Origin: Lyophyllum atratum
Lineage: Eukaryota > Basidiomycota > Agaricomycetes > Agaricales > Lyophyllaceae
Direction: 5' to 3'
DNA length: 64,000 nucleotides
Assembly: GCA_014905825.1 (NCBI GenBank)
Contig: JACGCN010000011.1
Location: forward strand, 124,001 to 188,000
Part shown: piece after piece, positions 10,121 through 20,928 of the stretch
Numbering within the stretch: the first letter of the stretch is position 1
How the letters are laid out: every line of letters begins with the position of its first letter
Position numbers and translations under genes: made by a program
The notes under the pieces: generated by a model
Told to the model about the DNA's origin: nothing
Database searches by the model: none
Seen by the model: the letters and a program-made list of their open reading frames with translations, nothing else

Positions 10121-12207
10121 TCGTGGAGGATGTCATCCACGCGAGGTATTGGGTGGTTGTCAGGTATAGTATTTGCGTTTAGTTGGCGGTAATCATTTAC
10201 CCAAGGAGGCAAAACATTTGGGTCCGCTTTGGGAATAATAAAAGCCGGAGACGCAAACTGCGAGGAAGAAGGACGAATACGTCCGGCCTCGAGATGTTGA
10301 GATATCAGTGTTTTCCATGCTTCACGATATTTTCGAGGACATTGGTAATTCCGTGTTTTAATTGTTGTTTCCGCGTTACGCAGATGGATCTCGGCCACGA
10401 CATCACGAGGTAATTCATCGATATGAGGGATGGGTTCGAAGATATCCCTATACTCTTCCTTTACTTGGTTCTCGAATTTCTTCAAGTGTTCCAAGTTTGA
10501 CAATTGTTCAATGCGAGTACGGACGGCGGCTACCACATTTATTGGTAGTACATCGTCAAATAGTCCTAAGCGATTGAGACGAGCTAAGCGCTCAGCGCAT
10601 ACGAAAGTCAATTCCTTAATCATTTCCCGCCGAAGAGGAGCCAGCTTTTGACGGGCTTTTCGTAAGGGTGATATCTTTCGGACAGTAGGCGGTATGACAA
10701 TTCCTGGATTCAATAAGTCATAACCAGAACGTTTATCAACAAGTGTATTAGAGCTATGGTCGGAAACAATACAGTTCGAACGTAGGAATGGTAGTCCAAG
10801 AATGATGGGGGAACATAAACCGGGAGCGACAACGGCGCGGAGAGTACATGAAGTCCATGACTGATCACAAGAAGTTAACGGTAGTCGGACGAATTCGGAC
10901 AGTGTAGTAACGGGTTCGTTTATCATAGTGGGGTCTGAAAGGGCGACGGCGACATTCAATGGGTTCTGTAACGGGCGGCGAGGCAGGCCAAGTCTGTCCA
11001 CTAATCCTGCGTCAATTAAAACAATATGTGAGCCGGAGTCGATCAATGTATGCGAACGAATAGGGAACTCAGTATTAGGACCAGTGACGAGGGCGTCCCA
11101 CACAATGTGAGGAACCGATAACGGAGCAATGCGAGGGACAGATGATGGAGCAGTGCGTACCTCAACTTCTTCGAAGCTATCAGAGCCCGAGTCAGAGCCG
11201 TCGAGGACGTAGGAATGAGGGGAGGATGGCAGTACGGCGGCGACGAAGGAGGACGATGATGACGAGGAGCCATCGTTTGAGAGAACGGCAGCGACTTTGG
11301 TAGAATGACTAGCAGTTGGGGCCGGCGCTTTAGCTTTCCCCGTTTTGGCGGCTTTAGCGGCGGCGACGTCGTCGGCGGTCAGAGTGTGATATGTGGCGGC
11401 GTCGGGGTAGCCGTGGGTGCAGGTCTTCGATTGGCACTGAACTTCGAATCTGCGGCATTTCCTACAACCATTGTTCGCGTCGAGCAGAGTGATCTCTTCT
11501 GGAGTTAATTTAGGGCGACGGACGAAGGTGGAGGAGTTATTGGAGGTGGAGGTGTTGTTGTTGTTGCGAGAGTTGGAGGATGGACGTTTGGACGCTCGTG
11601 CCAGTACTTCTTCCGCGACTTCGCGCTGGCGCTTGTTACGGTTACGGCGCGTGTCGTCCAACCGTCTGACTGTATCCAGCCACTTATGAAACTCCGGAAT
11701 CTCCTCGACCTTCTTCTCTGAATATGTCATCATCAATTCCACATCTAAACCCGCCTCGATCTTCTCGCGAAGTGCATTGGTGGTGGTATCGAACCAGGAT
11801 GTTGTCCCCATGAGGAGGGAGTTAAGGGACTGAAGCTCGGCCGCGTAACTCCAGAAAGATGTCGTTTTCGGGTTAAGGCGAGCATTCAAGATCCTAACAC
11901 GGATTTTAGTAGGCCAGTCGTCGGGGAGGTAATTTACTCTCATCTCGGCAATGAATTCCTTGAAAGTCAGGGCCATGATGCGAACACGATCCCCTTCAAT
12001 CCAGTCGCGTATTCTGTCATCCCGGAACGAGGTAAAGCAGCGGCGGACCTGGCTGTCGGCGGCGATGTTTTTGTGGGCAAAGAAGTCAATGCATCCTTGC
12101 TCGTAGTCTCTAATGATTTTCGGTGACAAATCTCCAGCTCCGAGCATGGGCAGTTTGTTGTCTTTGAGTTCGATTACGGCAAGGGGAACGGCAGTGAAGG
12201 AAGACAT
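9835..12207 (-). CDS. Gag, protease and 5' part of RT of Element 2
   Basis: A 790-codon frame starts at 12207. The N-terminal half is a retrotransposon Gag-like helical region, followed by a Ser/Asn-rich linker and a cysteine cluster (CRKCRRFEVQC). A retropepsin motif LIDSGSHIVLID follows, then the first third of a reverse transcriptase (ASPAFIIPKAD, WSTIDMTNSFF). The homology is lost after STPFGLYEWG because the frame changes at the C5 run 9997-10001; the last 50 or so residues are out of frame. The remaining RT continues in the frame that opens at 10120. Confidence 0.85.
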   Translation of the reverse strand: MSSFTAVPLAVIELKDNKLPMLGAGDLSPKIIRDYEQGCIDFFAHKNIAADSQVRRCFTSFRDDRIRDWIEGDRVRIMALTFKEFIAEMRVNYLPDDWPTKIRVRILNARLNPKTTSFWSYAAELQSLNSLLMGTTSWFDTTTNALREKIEAGLDVELMMTYSEKKVEEIPEFHKWLDTVRRLDDTRRNRNKRQREVAEEVLARASKRPSSNSRNNNNTSTSNNSSTFVRRPKLTPEEITLLDANNGCRKCRRFEVQCQSKTCTHGYPDAATYHTLTADDVAAAKAAKTGKAKAPAPTASHSTKVAAVLSNDGSSSSSSSFVAAVLPSSPHSYVLDGSDSGSDSFEEVEVRTAPSSVPRIAPLSVPHIVWDALVTGPNTEFPIRSHTLIDSGSHIVLIDAGLVDRLGLPRRPLQNPLNVAVALSDPTMINEPVTTLSEFVRLPLTSCDQSWTSCTLRAVVAPGLCSPIILGLPFLRSNCIVSDHSSNTLVDKRSGYDLLNPGIVIPPTVRKISPLRKARQKLAPLRREMIKELTFVCAERLARLNRLGLFDDVLPINVVAAVRTRIEQLSNLEHLKKFENQVKEEYRDIFEPIPHIDELPRDVVAEIHLRNAETTIKTRNYQCPRKYREAWKTLISQHLEAGRIRPSSSQFASPAFIIPKADPNVLPPWVNDYRQLNANTIPDNHPIPRVDDILHDCSKGKIWSTIDMTNSFFQTRMHPDHVHLTAVSTPFGLYEWGLCLWDCEIHLQSISAVSRLLCDTLSVKYVMSIWTTLSFGHRHWKNTTSIFVLL

Positions 12208-12590
12208 GTTGCGTGTAGGGGGCGGTCTGTGTGCGGGGCTTTCGGAATCAGAAGAATCGGATGACGATGAGGACGAGGAATGCGGTGGTGTGGGTGCTAC
12301 AGGGGACGGTGGCGGAGACGGCGATGTAGGCGGCTGGAAAGATCCAATAGCAGTGGGAATACGTGACTTTCCGCTACGCGTGGTGCGCGACGCGGCAGAA
12401 GTTGCCTGTCGCGACAGTTTGGCGGTCCACGGATAACGAAACGAAACGGCGCCCTGCGGATTAACAGGTCAGAATTGTGCGCGCAATGTACGAATATATG
12501 CAGCCGCGAACAACACGATCAATGCGGTCACGCGACACGGAAGCAATTCGATACGCAGAGGTAAAGCTGGTTTAAAAAAAAGTGGAATCG

Positions 12591-12928
12591 TGTCCCCTAT
12601 ATGGGGACGTAGATACACTGAAATGGCACGAACCGAAATAAACAAGCGAAGACTCTGTTTATTGAGCGAATACGGGTGATCTCGAGATATGAGAGAGTGA
12701 GAGAGAGAGAGAGAGAAGAGGGAAAGAAAGATAGGTAAGGATATGTGCTGTTCTGGCGCCCTTTTATAGGAAAAGGGCTACTCTGTCTAAACCTAAATCC
12801 AAGAGAGTCGGGAGGACATCGGGAGCCCATATCGACGATGGGCGGGCGGGTCGGACGAGTCGTTAGTCGAATCGGAAATGGTGACGTCGTATGTCGGAAG
12901 TGATGAATGTGATAACCGTAGGCTTACA
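12591..12928 (-). repeat. 5' LTR of Element 2 (inner boundary uncertain)
   Basis: The outer end is exact at 12928 (minus-strand TGTAAGCC). Reading leftward, the minus strand shows a TATAAAAG box at 12768-12761, a GA/CT-rich tract, and an AATAAA signal at 12663-12658, the order expected for U3-R-U5. A possible inner end is the GGGGACA at 12597-12591, but the other LTR is too short to confirm it and I see no convincing primer-binding site. Confidence 0.6.
12691..12718. repeat. GA microsatellite in Element 2 LTR
   Basis: A nearly pure (GA)n run lies between the TATA box and the AATAAA signal of the minus-strand LTR. On the transcribed strand it is a CT-rich leader tract. Confidence 0.8.
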
Positions 12929-13545
12929 TGTGCCCAGTCTGTTGTACTCCCAGCCTCGGAGTCTGCCGCAGGCCCCCGATGTATTTATTCCACCTGTTAT
13001 TAGTACTTACTCGTATACATTATAGATACAGTATTCTATCTTACCCCTGGATTGATTTGAAGTTTGTCCCTCAGTCTCGACCCGAATCAAATTGACAGCG
13101 GGACCATCAGAATCGACGCCGCAAACTTGGTGTGCCCACAAACCAGCATGATCATGAGCCGACGAACTTGAAGACTTTGAGCTCTTCGACTGAGATGCCC
13201 CCCCACTTTTGGACTCTTTAGCCTTTCTTAAATCTTCGCTGACTTTCTCAATCAAAATCATTGCAGATTCGGGGAACGCTAACTCTATAATGCCTACTCC
13301 ATCGTCACTGGCCGTAGTTATCGACGCGCAATTGACTCCTGTGCCACCACTTTGATGAACTTTGATGGACTCACTCACCAAGGGGTGATGAAGGGCCGCT
13401 TTCTGAGTGATCCCGAGTGTGCAAAACTTGAGTCGAACCAGTCTTGGAATTCTGTGTAGAGGATGTACCAAGGATGTACAGGAGGCTGCCTCTGAACTTC
13501 TCCATCTGGCGCCACGACTTGGATATCGGCGGCGTGCCGCGTCAT
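12929..13545 (-). pseudogene. Host gene interrupted by Element 2 (5' exons only)
   Basis: Three minus-strand exons join in phase: 13545-13379 (from a possible ATG at 13545), 13307-13045 and 12993-12929. The introns have a GTGAGTGAGT donor with GGCCAG acceptor (71 nt), and a GTAAGA donor with a textbook ACTAATAAC branch site before the CAG acceptor (51 nt). The third exon runs open straight into the Element 2 LTR at 12928. The encoded piece (about 164 aa) has a serine/lysine-rich stretch but no domain I recognise. Earlier exons are possible, since the frame is open upstream of 13545. The rest of the gene should lie left of the window. Confidence 0.5.
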
Positions 13546-13760
13546 CCGCCCAGATTTGGCACGCAGAATACTCGCAGGCCTGGGAATCGTTGAATTGCCC
13601 GAGAATTTGTGTCCTATGGATCATATTTGGGATTTTTGAGGTCGAGGTTACCTTCGGACTTTGAACTATTTGAAACCAGCGCACGCCGAAATGCCGCAAG
13701 TAATTCACTGGCACACTCCGTTCTTCCTTGCCTTCCTGGTGTTCATCGATCTCCTCAACC

Positions 13761-15351
13761 ATGAACACTGCCGATCTACTGTTGAGACCCATCGCACCGA
13801 TCACGCTGATGAATTTCGACACTCTCACCAAAATCTTTGAATTTGTCGATACCGGATTAGATTCCTCCGATATCAAGCTGTCCCAAAAGCGATTGCTACA
13901 CCTCTCTCTAACATGCAAAGCATTTTTAGACCCTGCGCTCGATTCTCTTTGGAGGTCGATGAACTCGATCTTGCCTTTGCTGCGGCTCCTCCCCACGCTT
14001 GAAGTCATTGACGGTATCTACGTAAGTAGGCTGCCATTTCATGGTGTTATTCATAATAGTCCTGTCTCGACGATATATACCCTTTCAGATGCTCTGTGGA
14101 AAGGTTCAAGATCAAGATTTGAATCGCTTCAAATCGTATGCTCGAAGGATCAGAACTTACTTTCTGGACAGCACCGCTCAGCCGGTGCTGGCGCCATTCA
14201 CGTTGACCCAGATGCAAGCTCTCCCGTTACTTCCTGCGTTACGCCATCTACGATGTTCCTCATTGCAGCCTCTTTTAACCTTGACTATTCCCCTGCTCTT
14301 TTCTCCAACTCTGGAGTACTTCGAGTTGATGAACGTAGTTCCAGATCCTCGGGTGACGGGAGCACTTTTATACGCATTAGAGAACTATGCTCCAGATCTG
14401 AAACAGCTTATTCTCCATCGCCCATCCAGTGCAGAGTTTTTGAGCTCTGTACTCACATTTCGTCAATTGCGATCGCTGTCACTGTCGGGGAACATCGATT
14501 TCCGGCTTTTTCAGCAGATCGCCGCTCTCCCAGAATTACGATGCCTCATCGTGGATCTCTCAGTCTTGACTCCCACGACCGCACCAGACACCGCCATCAT
14601 CAGATTCACGAAGCTACAAAAGCTGAGAATCACCGGCTTTGCCTCCGTCGTGGCTTCATATTGCTCGTATATGCGTGGCGGGGTCCTTGATGACATCGTA
14701 ATAGAATGGAAACCAGAAGCAAACCTAATCCGGGAAGTATCCCGACAAGGTCACTGGGAGAGATGTCTGTCGGTCATGGTCAGCCACTGGGTGTCGACCT
14801 TGCGCTCTCTCGTTCTGAGTACCAGGACTCATATTCGGTTGATAACTTCTCCTCAATTCTTCTCCATCCTGTCGAAGCTCCATTTAGAGCGTCTTCATAT
14901 CGAAGGGTGGCAGTTATCACTGAAACAATTCGAGGAGCTCGCCCCAGCAATCCCCAAGATCAAAGAACTGTTGATCCGCGTTGCATCCACTGCGCATAGG
15001 ATGCCATTGAAGCTATTTTACGTCTTCGCTCAATCCTGTCCGGATGCCACACTGCTGCAAATTCGTTTTCGCAGACTTTGTACCACCGAGGTTCCGCAGT
15101 TAAACGGGAATTCCGTCAGTACGCATGGTTTAAAAACCTTGATCGTCGATAGCAAGGACCCCCTCGATCCCGCGGGACTGCAGGACGCGCTAGGTGTTGC
15201 ACAATATCTTGACCATTTATTCCCCCACCTACAAACAATCCAAGGGACCGGTATCGAACCCGACGGCGTCGCGTTCTGGAGCAACGTGTATGATATTGTT
15301 CAGAAATTTCAACGTGCTAGGCGGGAGGAGAGACAAAGGGCAGCTTTCTAG
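13761..15351 (+). CDS. F-box / leucine-rich-repeat-like protein
   Basis: Two exons, 13761-14021 and 14089-15351, with a 67-nt GTAAGT...CAG intron, give 507 aa. The N-terminus has the layout of fungal F-box proteins: an F-box-like helical region (LTKIFEFVD, LSLTCKAFLDPALDSLWR) at about residues 15-60. A long region of irregular leucine-rich strands follows (LRSLSLSGNIDF, LRCLIVDLSVL). Such proteins act as substrate adaptors of SCF ubiquitin ligases through Skp1; the substrate cannot be guessed. The start is the second in-frame ATG, chosen because it begins the conserved region. The gene is divergent from the disrupted minus-strand gene, with about 215 bp between starts. Confidence 0.85.
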
Positions 15352-15498
15352 CTCTACAGTAACTATTGACGAGCGGGGCGTGCTGCTAGTGAAGTACACC
15401 TAATAGCATCCTTGATTGGTATTCAGATACCTAAATTTTGATCCAGAGGCCAAGGCATGAACATCGAGCACACCAACCGAGCTTGAGAGATATAGCCG

Positions 15499-16486
15499 TC
15501 ATCGATTTTGTTCGGCATGGATATCGTCCCAAGTACCAAGTCCGAATATCGTTGGGAGACTCTTCCACACGCTCTCTCTTCCTTTTTGATGTTGGGCCTG
15601 TATATGTTCAAGGCACTTCGAGCATACCTTGAGTGAATCCCACTCCTCAAACTGGTTCAAAGGATGCGGGCTCCCTCTAAGCTCCTCCGTCCGGCGCCAT
15701 GACATCAACGGCGGCAGCCGCGACTGGCACGAAGGATATGAGCAACAGTTCGGGGCCTTGCTGAACTCGAAGAGAAATTTGTGGGTGACAGACTTCTGCT
15801 TCTCCCATAAATGATTCTTCCCCACCAGACAAAGGGTTTTGTCCTGCCACGAGAGGATAGAGTCTTCGAGGAGGGCTTCATGGGAGATGTTGGTAGATAT
15901 GTAGAAGGCCCAAGGAAGAATCTCAGGGACATTCGTTTCGCGAGCGAGTGGGATAGCACGGACTATGGTAGACGCGATATACTTGTATCCCGAGGATAGG
16001 AGCTTGTCGCAAGCAGAAAGGGATGATGGAAATTTCGTCTTCAAGACGGCGATGCATTTCTCTCGAAGACAAAGGATATTGTACTTGGTGCTGATTCTAA
16101 GAATCCCAGAAACGAACTCGATGAGCATGGCGAGATCTGTGTTAGATGCGAGCTTGTCGAAGTGGCTATGATACTAGTAGGTTGTGGTCGGTCGACAATG
16201 GTTTATGAGAGCCAACTCACAAAGGTTCATACAGCGCCCGTATAACATCGGTGAAACCGGAGAGATCGTCGGTCAAGCGAACAGCCTCCACCCCGTCAAT
16301 CTTCTCTGAGCCCGTTTGAGGTTGTGGCACTGTGAATAGGTCGGAAAACACGTCGGAGTGTCTGCTGAGAATAGATTTGTGAATGCGGAACGCCGTATTC
16401 TCCACAATAACGATTATCGACCCGTCTGAGAACCAGAATTCGGTACTTCTAAAATGTTTTTCGCGTGAATTCGATGGTGTCGCCAT
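15499..16486 (-). CDS. BTB/POZ domain protein
   Basis: Exons 16486-16221 and 16165-15499 are separated by a 55-nt GTGAGT...TAG intron, giving 310 aa. Residues about 12-90 are a BTB fold as found in many mushroom paralogues (FWFSDGSIIVIVENTAFRIH, then VFSDLFTVPQP). The segment after the splice (FDKLASNTDLAMLIEFVSG) continues the fold and supports the junction. The C-terminal half has cysteine pairs (CCSYPSCQS, CSKCLEH) that could bind zinc. BTB domains mediate dimerisation and often Cullin-3 recruitment; the partner is unknown. An alternative start lies three codons upstream at 16495. Confidence 0.85.
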
Positions 16487-16671
16487 GATAGACAATTATG
16501 GGAAAGGTCAAAGTTCAAAGTCGAACAACACGAGACCATGATCAAAGACATCGTCCACGCCGGGCCGGGTTTTACCGAGAGGCCGACTAGTATGCTACAT
16601 CGCCGTTACGATGTAAGTACGCAAAATGACATATCTACTGTTACAATCTCATACGAGGGACATGACACTTC

Positions 16672-18770
16672 TTACTTTTTCTTCACTGGACCGCCGGAGT
16701 TGGCAAGCGCCAACATTAGCTTCTTATATGACCCACTCGTCTCATCTGCCAGACGACTCTCCAAAGTCTTCCTTGTCCTTGCAAGATACGCATCCCGCAT
16801 CGCCGCCATACGCATCGGATCCCAGTGCCCGCGCACCATTCTGCCAAAGCTTGTGTTAGAGCGACGAGGCCTGGCAGGAAAAAAATACAAATCCCACCTC
16901 CAGACAAGCTCATTATCCCTAGTACCGAAGCCAACCATCGCTTTATCTACGAGTTTCGCGTCGCGCCAGATGCCTGTCTTGTCGCGTTTGGGCTTGGCAC
17001 CGTGCACGATGTGTAGGAAACCAGCTTTCATATGACCAGAGCTTTGAACGGTTGGTCAGCTTTGTATCGGTGAAGGAACTTGGAAGCAGCAGGTATGACG
17101 AACAATTCGCTCTTGATGACCTTCGACAAGCTCCGGTATCGCTTTCCGTACTCCCCGATGCTACGCCATTCCACATCAGAGGCAGAAAACGGCGGATAAA
17201 AGGGTGAAGAGCTTACACGGCGGTGATGTGGGGTTGAGAACGATTGATCAAAACTTCGCAGAATACCATCTGTTTCAAGAGGTCATTCTGTAGACCGGTC
17301 AATGAGCGATAGAAGGATGCGCGAACCTGATCCGTGCCGATTTTTCCTTGGCCAGCTTGATATAGAGCATCCACATCCTTTACGACGGCGTCATGGTTGA
17401 CCGGGGTCGAGTCGGGGGGTCGGTTTGCAGTTAGAGCCATGACGAACACTAAGCCATCGCGAATTGAGTGAGGTGTTACTGAGCGAATTGGACCAGGCTT
17501 ACTGCGTTCCGTTTTCCCACTCAAATCATCCTTAACCTCTTTGACTAAGTCGCGACTGAACTTGTAACGGTATGCTGAGATTAAAAGACGAATTTCAGCG
17601 CTGGATCGTCCAAGTATTAGCTCCGTCAATATTTCTTCTTTGGTGCTGAGATACGTCGATCAGATTGGGCTGAGAACGGACGAGCGATGATGCTTACCCC
17701 AAACCAGCCAAAGCCCCGCGTATGAGCTCAGCGTCCCAGGCGAGCGGTCCCACAGCGAGGGCATGGATTCCTTTCCTATACGAAGATGAAAAGTGGCCTT
17801 TTATTAGCTTTAAACGGCGTACGAAGCGATGTACCCACTTGAAATGGCCACTCGTTTCGCTATCCAAGACGTCAACGAGTGTCTTACCATAGGTCGTGAC
17901 AAATTTCTGGGCCATGGCCTCCATCTTCACCGCCGAAAGCGGCACAAGCGTCGAAATCACTACAAAAGGAGGTGAGATATATACAGCACCAGGCGCGAAC
18001 CGTACTCACGCATGCCATCATTCGTCCCAAAGCCTTTCGTCGCTTTCCTGATCGCCTCGGCATCCGCGGTTGGGTCATAGCCGGGAACGACATGTTGACC
18101 TGGATGTGCAAAGGGGTCCGGGATCGGGGTCCCGAGATACCATAGCGGGTCGGCTTGGGGCAAGTAATGGGGTTGAGGCACTCCAGGTGGCGGTTGCCGC
18201 AGGATACGCGGAATAGTTCTGCGGGGGGTACTGGTGCTGCGGGGGTCCAGGAGGATACGGTGTATGACCTGGAGGGCCCCCTGGAGGCGGAGGGTAGTAC
18301 TGGGGTTGACCGTGACCGTGCGAGGGGCGCATAGGGGGAGGATAAGGTTGGCCATGACCGGGCGGCGGTCCTGTAGGTGGAAGATATTGAGGTTGACCGT
18401 AGTTCTGTGGCGGGCCAGGGGGAGGTGCGTATTGATAAGATCCCTGAGGCTGGTAACCGCCAATAGGTTGCCCAGGAATCGGTGGCGGACCATATCCAGG
18501 ATGAGATGCAGGGTTCACTGGTGGCGGTCCGACCTATATTAGACATGTCGATACAGTGAGTCGTCCTCAAAGTTGTTGAGTACGAACAGGAAGGCCAATC
18601 GGTACACCGGGCGCCTACAAATATGTTGAGATTATCTTTGGGCCTGCAGGAGGAGGAACGAACCGGAGCATTTGCATATGGGCTCTTTCGAATCCGTCAA
18701 TGGGTTGTCAACAGATGAACGTTGGTAAGGCACGTACATTTCCATGTGGCTGGTGAGGTTGATACGACAT
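16672..18770 (-). CDS. Annexin, four repeats with a Pro/Gly/Tyr-rich N-terminus
   Basis: Exons (minus): 18770-18738, 18533-18010, 17959-17839, 17775-17698, 17645-17217, 17160-17104, 17041-16898, 16840-16672, about 518 codons. After a tail rich in PPG, GQP and QY there are four annexin repeats, with the type II calcium signature visible as KGFGTND, LAGLGTKEE, GKIGTDQ and VGFGTRDN, and the usual SETSG and DETSGSYKKLML segments. Annexins bind acidic phospholipid membranes in a Ca2+-dependent way and act in membrane traffic and repair. The reading frame shifts by one base in the Pro-rich linker between about 18180 and 18240, where I find no acceptable intron; the exon sum confirms exactly one surplus base. 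A 27-nt extra exon inside the first intron (near 18600) is possible but not needed. Confidence 0.85.
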
Positions 18771-19633
18771 TTGGTTGGAGTTAAAGAGAACCTCGGGTTC
18801 GGTGGAAAGCCAAGAAGATTTTGGCTTTATAGCATCTATCGAGTGGTGTGCGGATCAAGGGGCAGGAATGGAGGGCTGTGGGGATGTTAGGAGTCACAAT
18901 CTTGGCGGTGATATGCGGTGCACCTGCAGATCATATGCTAATGCTGTCTAAGACAGGCAAGGTAGGAGATTAGGAGATTTATCTTAAGTCTTCAGATACG
19001 ATGATGGGGAACGACATTGAGCATACCACTGCTTCAGGTTACGGGATCCTTGGGTCCTATAGGAAGTACTAGTAGTAGTACTCCAGCGCAGAGGATGATC
19101 GATGATATGGTTGAACCGGAGATTGATTGCTGATTAGATTTAGATTAAACGCCAGGACGCGCCGCCACGTGGTTCTCTTTCTAAACGCGTCGACGCGTCG
19201 AGCTACAGCCTTGGGGTGGCAGTGCAGCTTCATGCATACTTCGACAGTGACAGACTCTACAACCACCTTAGCTGGATAACCCATGAAAGAACCAAAAGTC
19301 CGTCGGCCGAAATCTTGAGGTCCACGTAGACGCTCTATGCCAGTGACCAGCACACATGAAGTCGACACGAGGCCGTACTATTCACAGCAAAGATGGATTC
19401 GACGTTGCTATTGTAGTATTTATTGATGGAAGAGGTGGATCCGTGTTATCTCCCCCCAACGGCAGGAGTGCCCGCCTATTTTGATGCATATTGCTATAAA
19501 ATCGACCGGGGTTTATTGGTGATGAATCACAGGCTATCGACAAGTCTACCACGTACCAGTTTCTTGCTCAGTACGTTGTACGTTTTAGCCTGTGCTCAGA
19601 GACTTTTGAAATGCTTTTGTAGATGTCGTCTCC
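18771..19633. other. Intergenic region, no gene seen
   Basis: Lies upstream of annexin and downstream of the MIT-domain gene. The short open frames here lack coding character or splice partners. Confidence 0.5.
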
Positions 19634-19664
19634 CGAGCACTGCTGAGGACCTCAGCAGTGCTCG
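19634..19664. repeat. 31-bp near-perfect palindrome over the MIT gene stop codon
   Basis: Two 15-bp arms (CGAGCACTGCTGAGG and its exact complement) surround a single central A. The stop codon of the minus-strand MIT gene (19654-19652) lies within it, so the mRNA would carry a very stable stem at the end of its coding region. It could act in 3' end formation or be a cruciform-forming site. Confidence 0.85.
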
Positions 19665-20092
19665 CTTTCCACGAATGGTACTGGAACACCGCAGATCTCG
19701 TACAGAATGTCTATCCGGGCGGTATACGTGTCGAGCTGCGGTAATTCTGTCACCAGGTGGAGATTGGACTCAAGAAAGTTTCAACGTACGATGGCTTGGA
19801 CCCTCGCTTCCTCTGTGTCATCCTGGGTTTTGCTAGAACGGCGCGTTATGGAAGCCCGTTCTGTGTACTCATGGCCGCCATCACCCGCCCTTGCCTGCCC
19901 CAAAACTTCTCGTAGGAGCTGGACACTTTCGCAATACTTGCTCAGAGCTGCCTGACAATTGTTGGCCGTGTCCAGGTACACTGCTTCGCGCGCGGATTCC
20001 AAGGCTGTCGTCAAGAGCGCTTGCAAGTCGGAAGCGCTAGTGTCGGGAACATCTGACGAGGACGCCTCAGAGGGTAGATCTTCCCCACTCAT
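19652..20092 (-). CDS. Small MIT-domain protein (128 aa)
   Basis: Exon 1 (20092-19790) and exon 2 (19735-19652) join in phase 0 across a 54-nt GTACGT...CCGCAG intron. Residues about 20-65 form the three-helix MIT signature (ALESAREAVYLDTANNCQAA, SVQLLREVLGQ). The spliced C-terminus (VQAILDTYTARIDILYEICG) is typical of fungal MIT proteins. MIT domains bind the C-terminal tails of ESCRT-III subunits on endosomes and at abscission sites. No catalytic domain is attached, so an adaptor role is likely. The gene is divergent from NDUFS1. Confidence 0.8.
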
Positions 20093-20928
20093 GGGTGGGC
20101 TGAGGGTAGTCGGAAGAGCGGGGTGTGCGGGGCAATTTTTGTGGTTTAGCGTTTTATAAGAGACCTTGGCTTTCCCATGGCGTCCGATCGATGGTGTCCC
20201 TACACGTAGTAAGTATGCGCTAATGGTCAGACGCTAGTGAAATTGATCCCTTGGGTCGGTTAATTTCCGTTTGTCAGCTTATTTCACACCTGGTGCGCCC
20301 CTTTGTACCGTACTCACAAGGTAAATGTATGGGTGGACGCGGGCGATCCAACAAGAATTATTGAAAAAGTCTCCCCATGGCTACATAGCAAGCTTATGTT
20401 CATATGATCGGCGGTGGCTGCTTTGAGCAATGAAGGGGGATAGGTAAATTAGGCTGTTGGTGCGTATTAGAAGAGCGGAAGCGGGAATTTTTCGGTTCGA
20501 ACCACCCATAATTTCAGGGTAAGTCGGGTTAGAACAGGATTCAGAAGATGGATATTGACTCATCCTTGTTTACAAATTCTGGTGTCCTACGTTATCCTTA
20601 GTGGCATTGACTAGCCCCTCAACGACAAGAGAGAGACATGGCCGCGGCGGGGCAGGAAGTGAATCTGACTATGTAGGTAAGCTCCCCGAGCATATGTAGT
20701 AGCAGTCGACAAAAAGAATTGCCTGAGGAAAGAATCGAAGTCAAAGTCGGCAAACATGGCAAACTCCGAACTGTGGGAATCTGAAATTGCGTGAACGTGG
20801 TTGGTCGCTGCTTGCTCATCGCAACAAACGACGAGCGCCGTTCAGATCTTTGCCTATTCCCTGCGGGCAGTGCGCCCTCGCCCGATATCCTTCATATTCC
20901 CTTCCGTTATTTTTTCTGATTATTCCCA
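20093..20928. other. Divergent intergenic region between MIT gene and NDUFS1
   Basis: Separates two divergent starts and presumably holds both promoters. I see no convincing TATA box, open frame or repeat. Confidence 0.5.

Larger units (their letters stand above)
6753..12928 (-). mobile_element. Element 2: decayed Ty3/Gypsy element with chromodomain, 3' LTR truncated by Element 1
   Basis: On the minus strand the order is 5' LTR (right end, 12928), Gag, protease, reverse transcriptase, RNase H, integrase, chromodomain, polypurine tract and the first 87 bp of the 3' LTR (6753-6839). The two LTR pieces share 85 of 87 positions, so the insertion is fairly recent. The coding part is no longer functional as read: there is a one-base frame change in RT and a 409-bp tandem duplication in the integrase zinc-finger region. 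The rest of the 3' LTR should lie beyond the left edge, on the far side of Element 1. Confidence 0.93.

Noticed and set aside
13007..14008. A 333-codon minus-strand ORF
   Set aside because: Its first part is the antisense of the F-box exon; only the left part is coding, and there it belongs to a spliced model using another frame upstream.
16943..17176. A minus-strand ORF inside the annexin that suggested a frameshift between repeats 3 and 4
   Set aside because: A 62-nt intron with a GTTCGT donor (17103-17042) restores the canonical annexin sequence without any frameshift.
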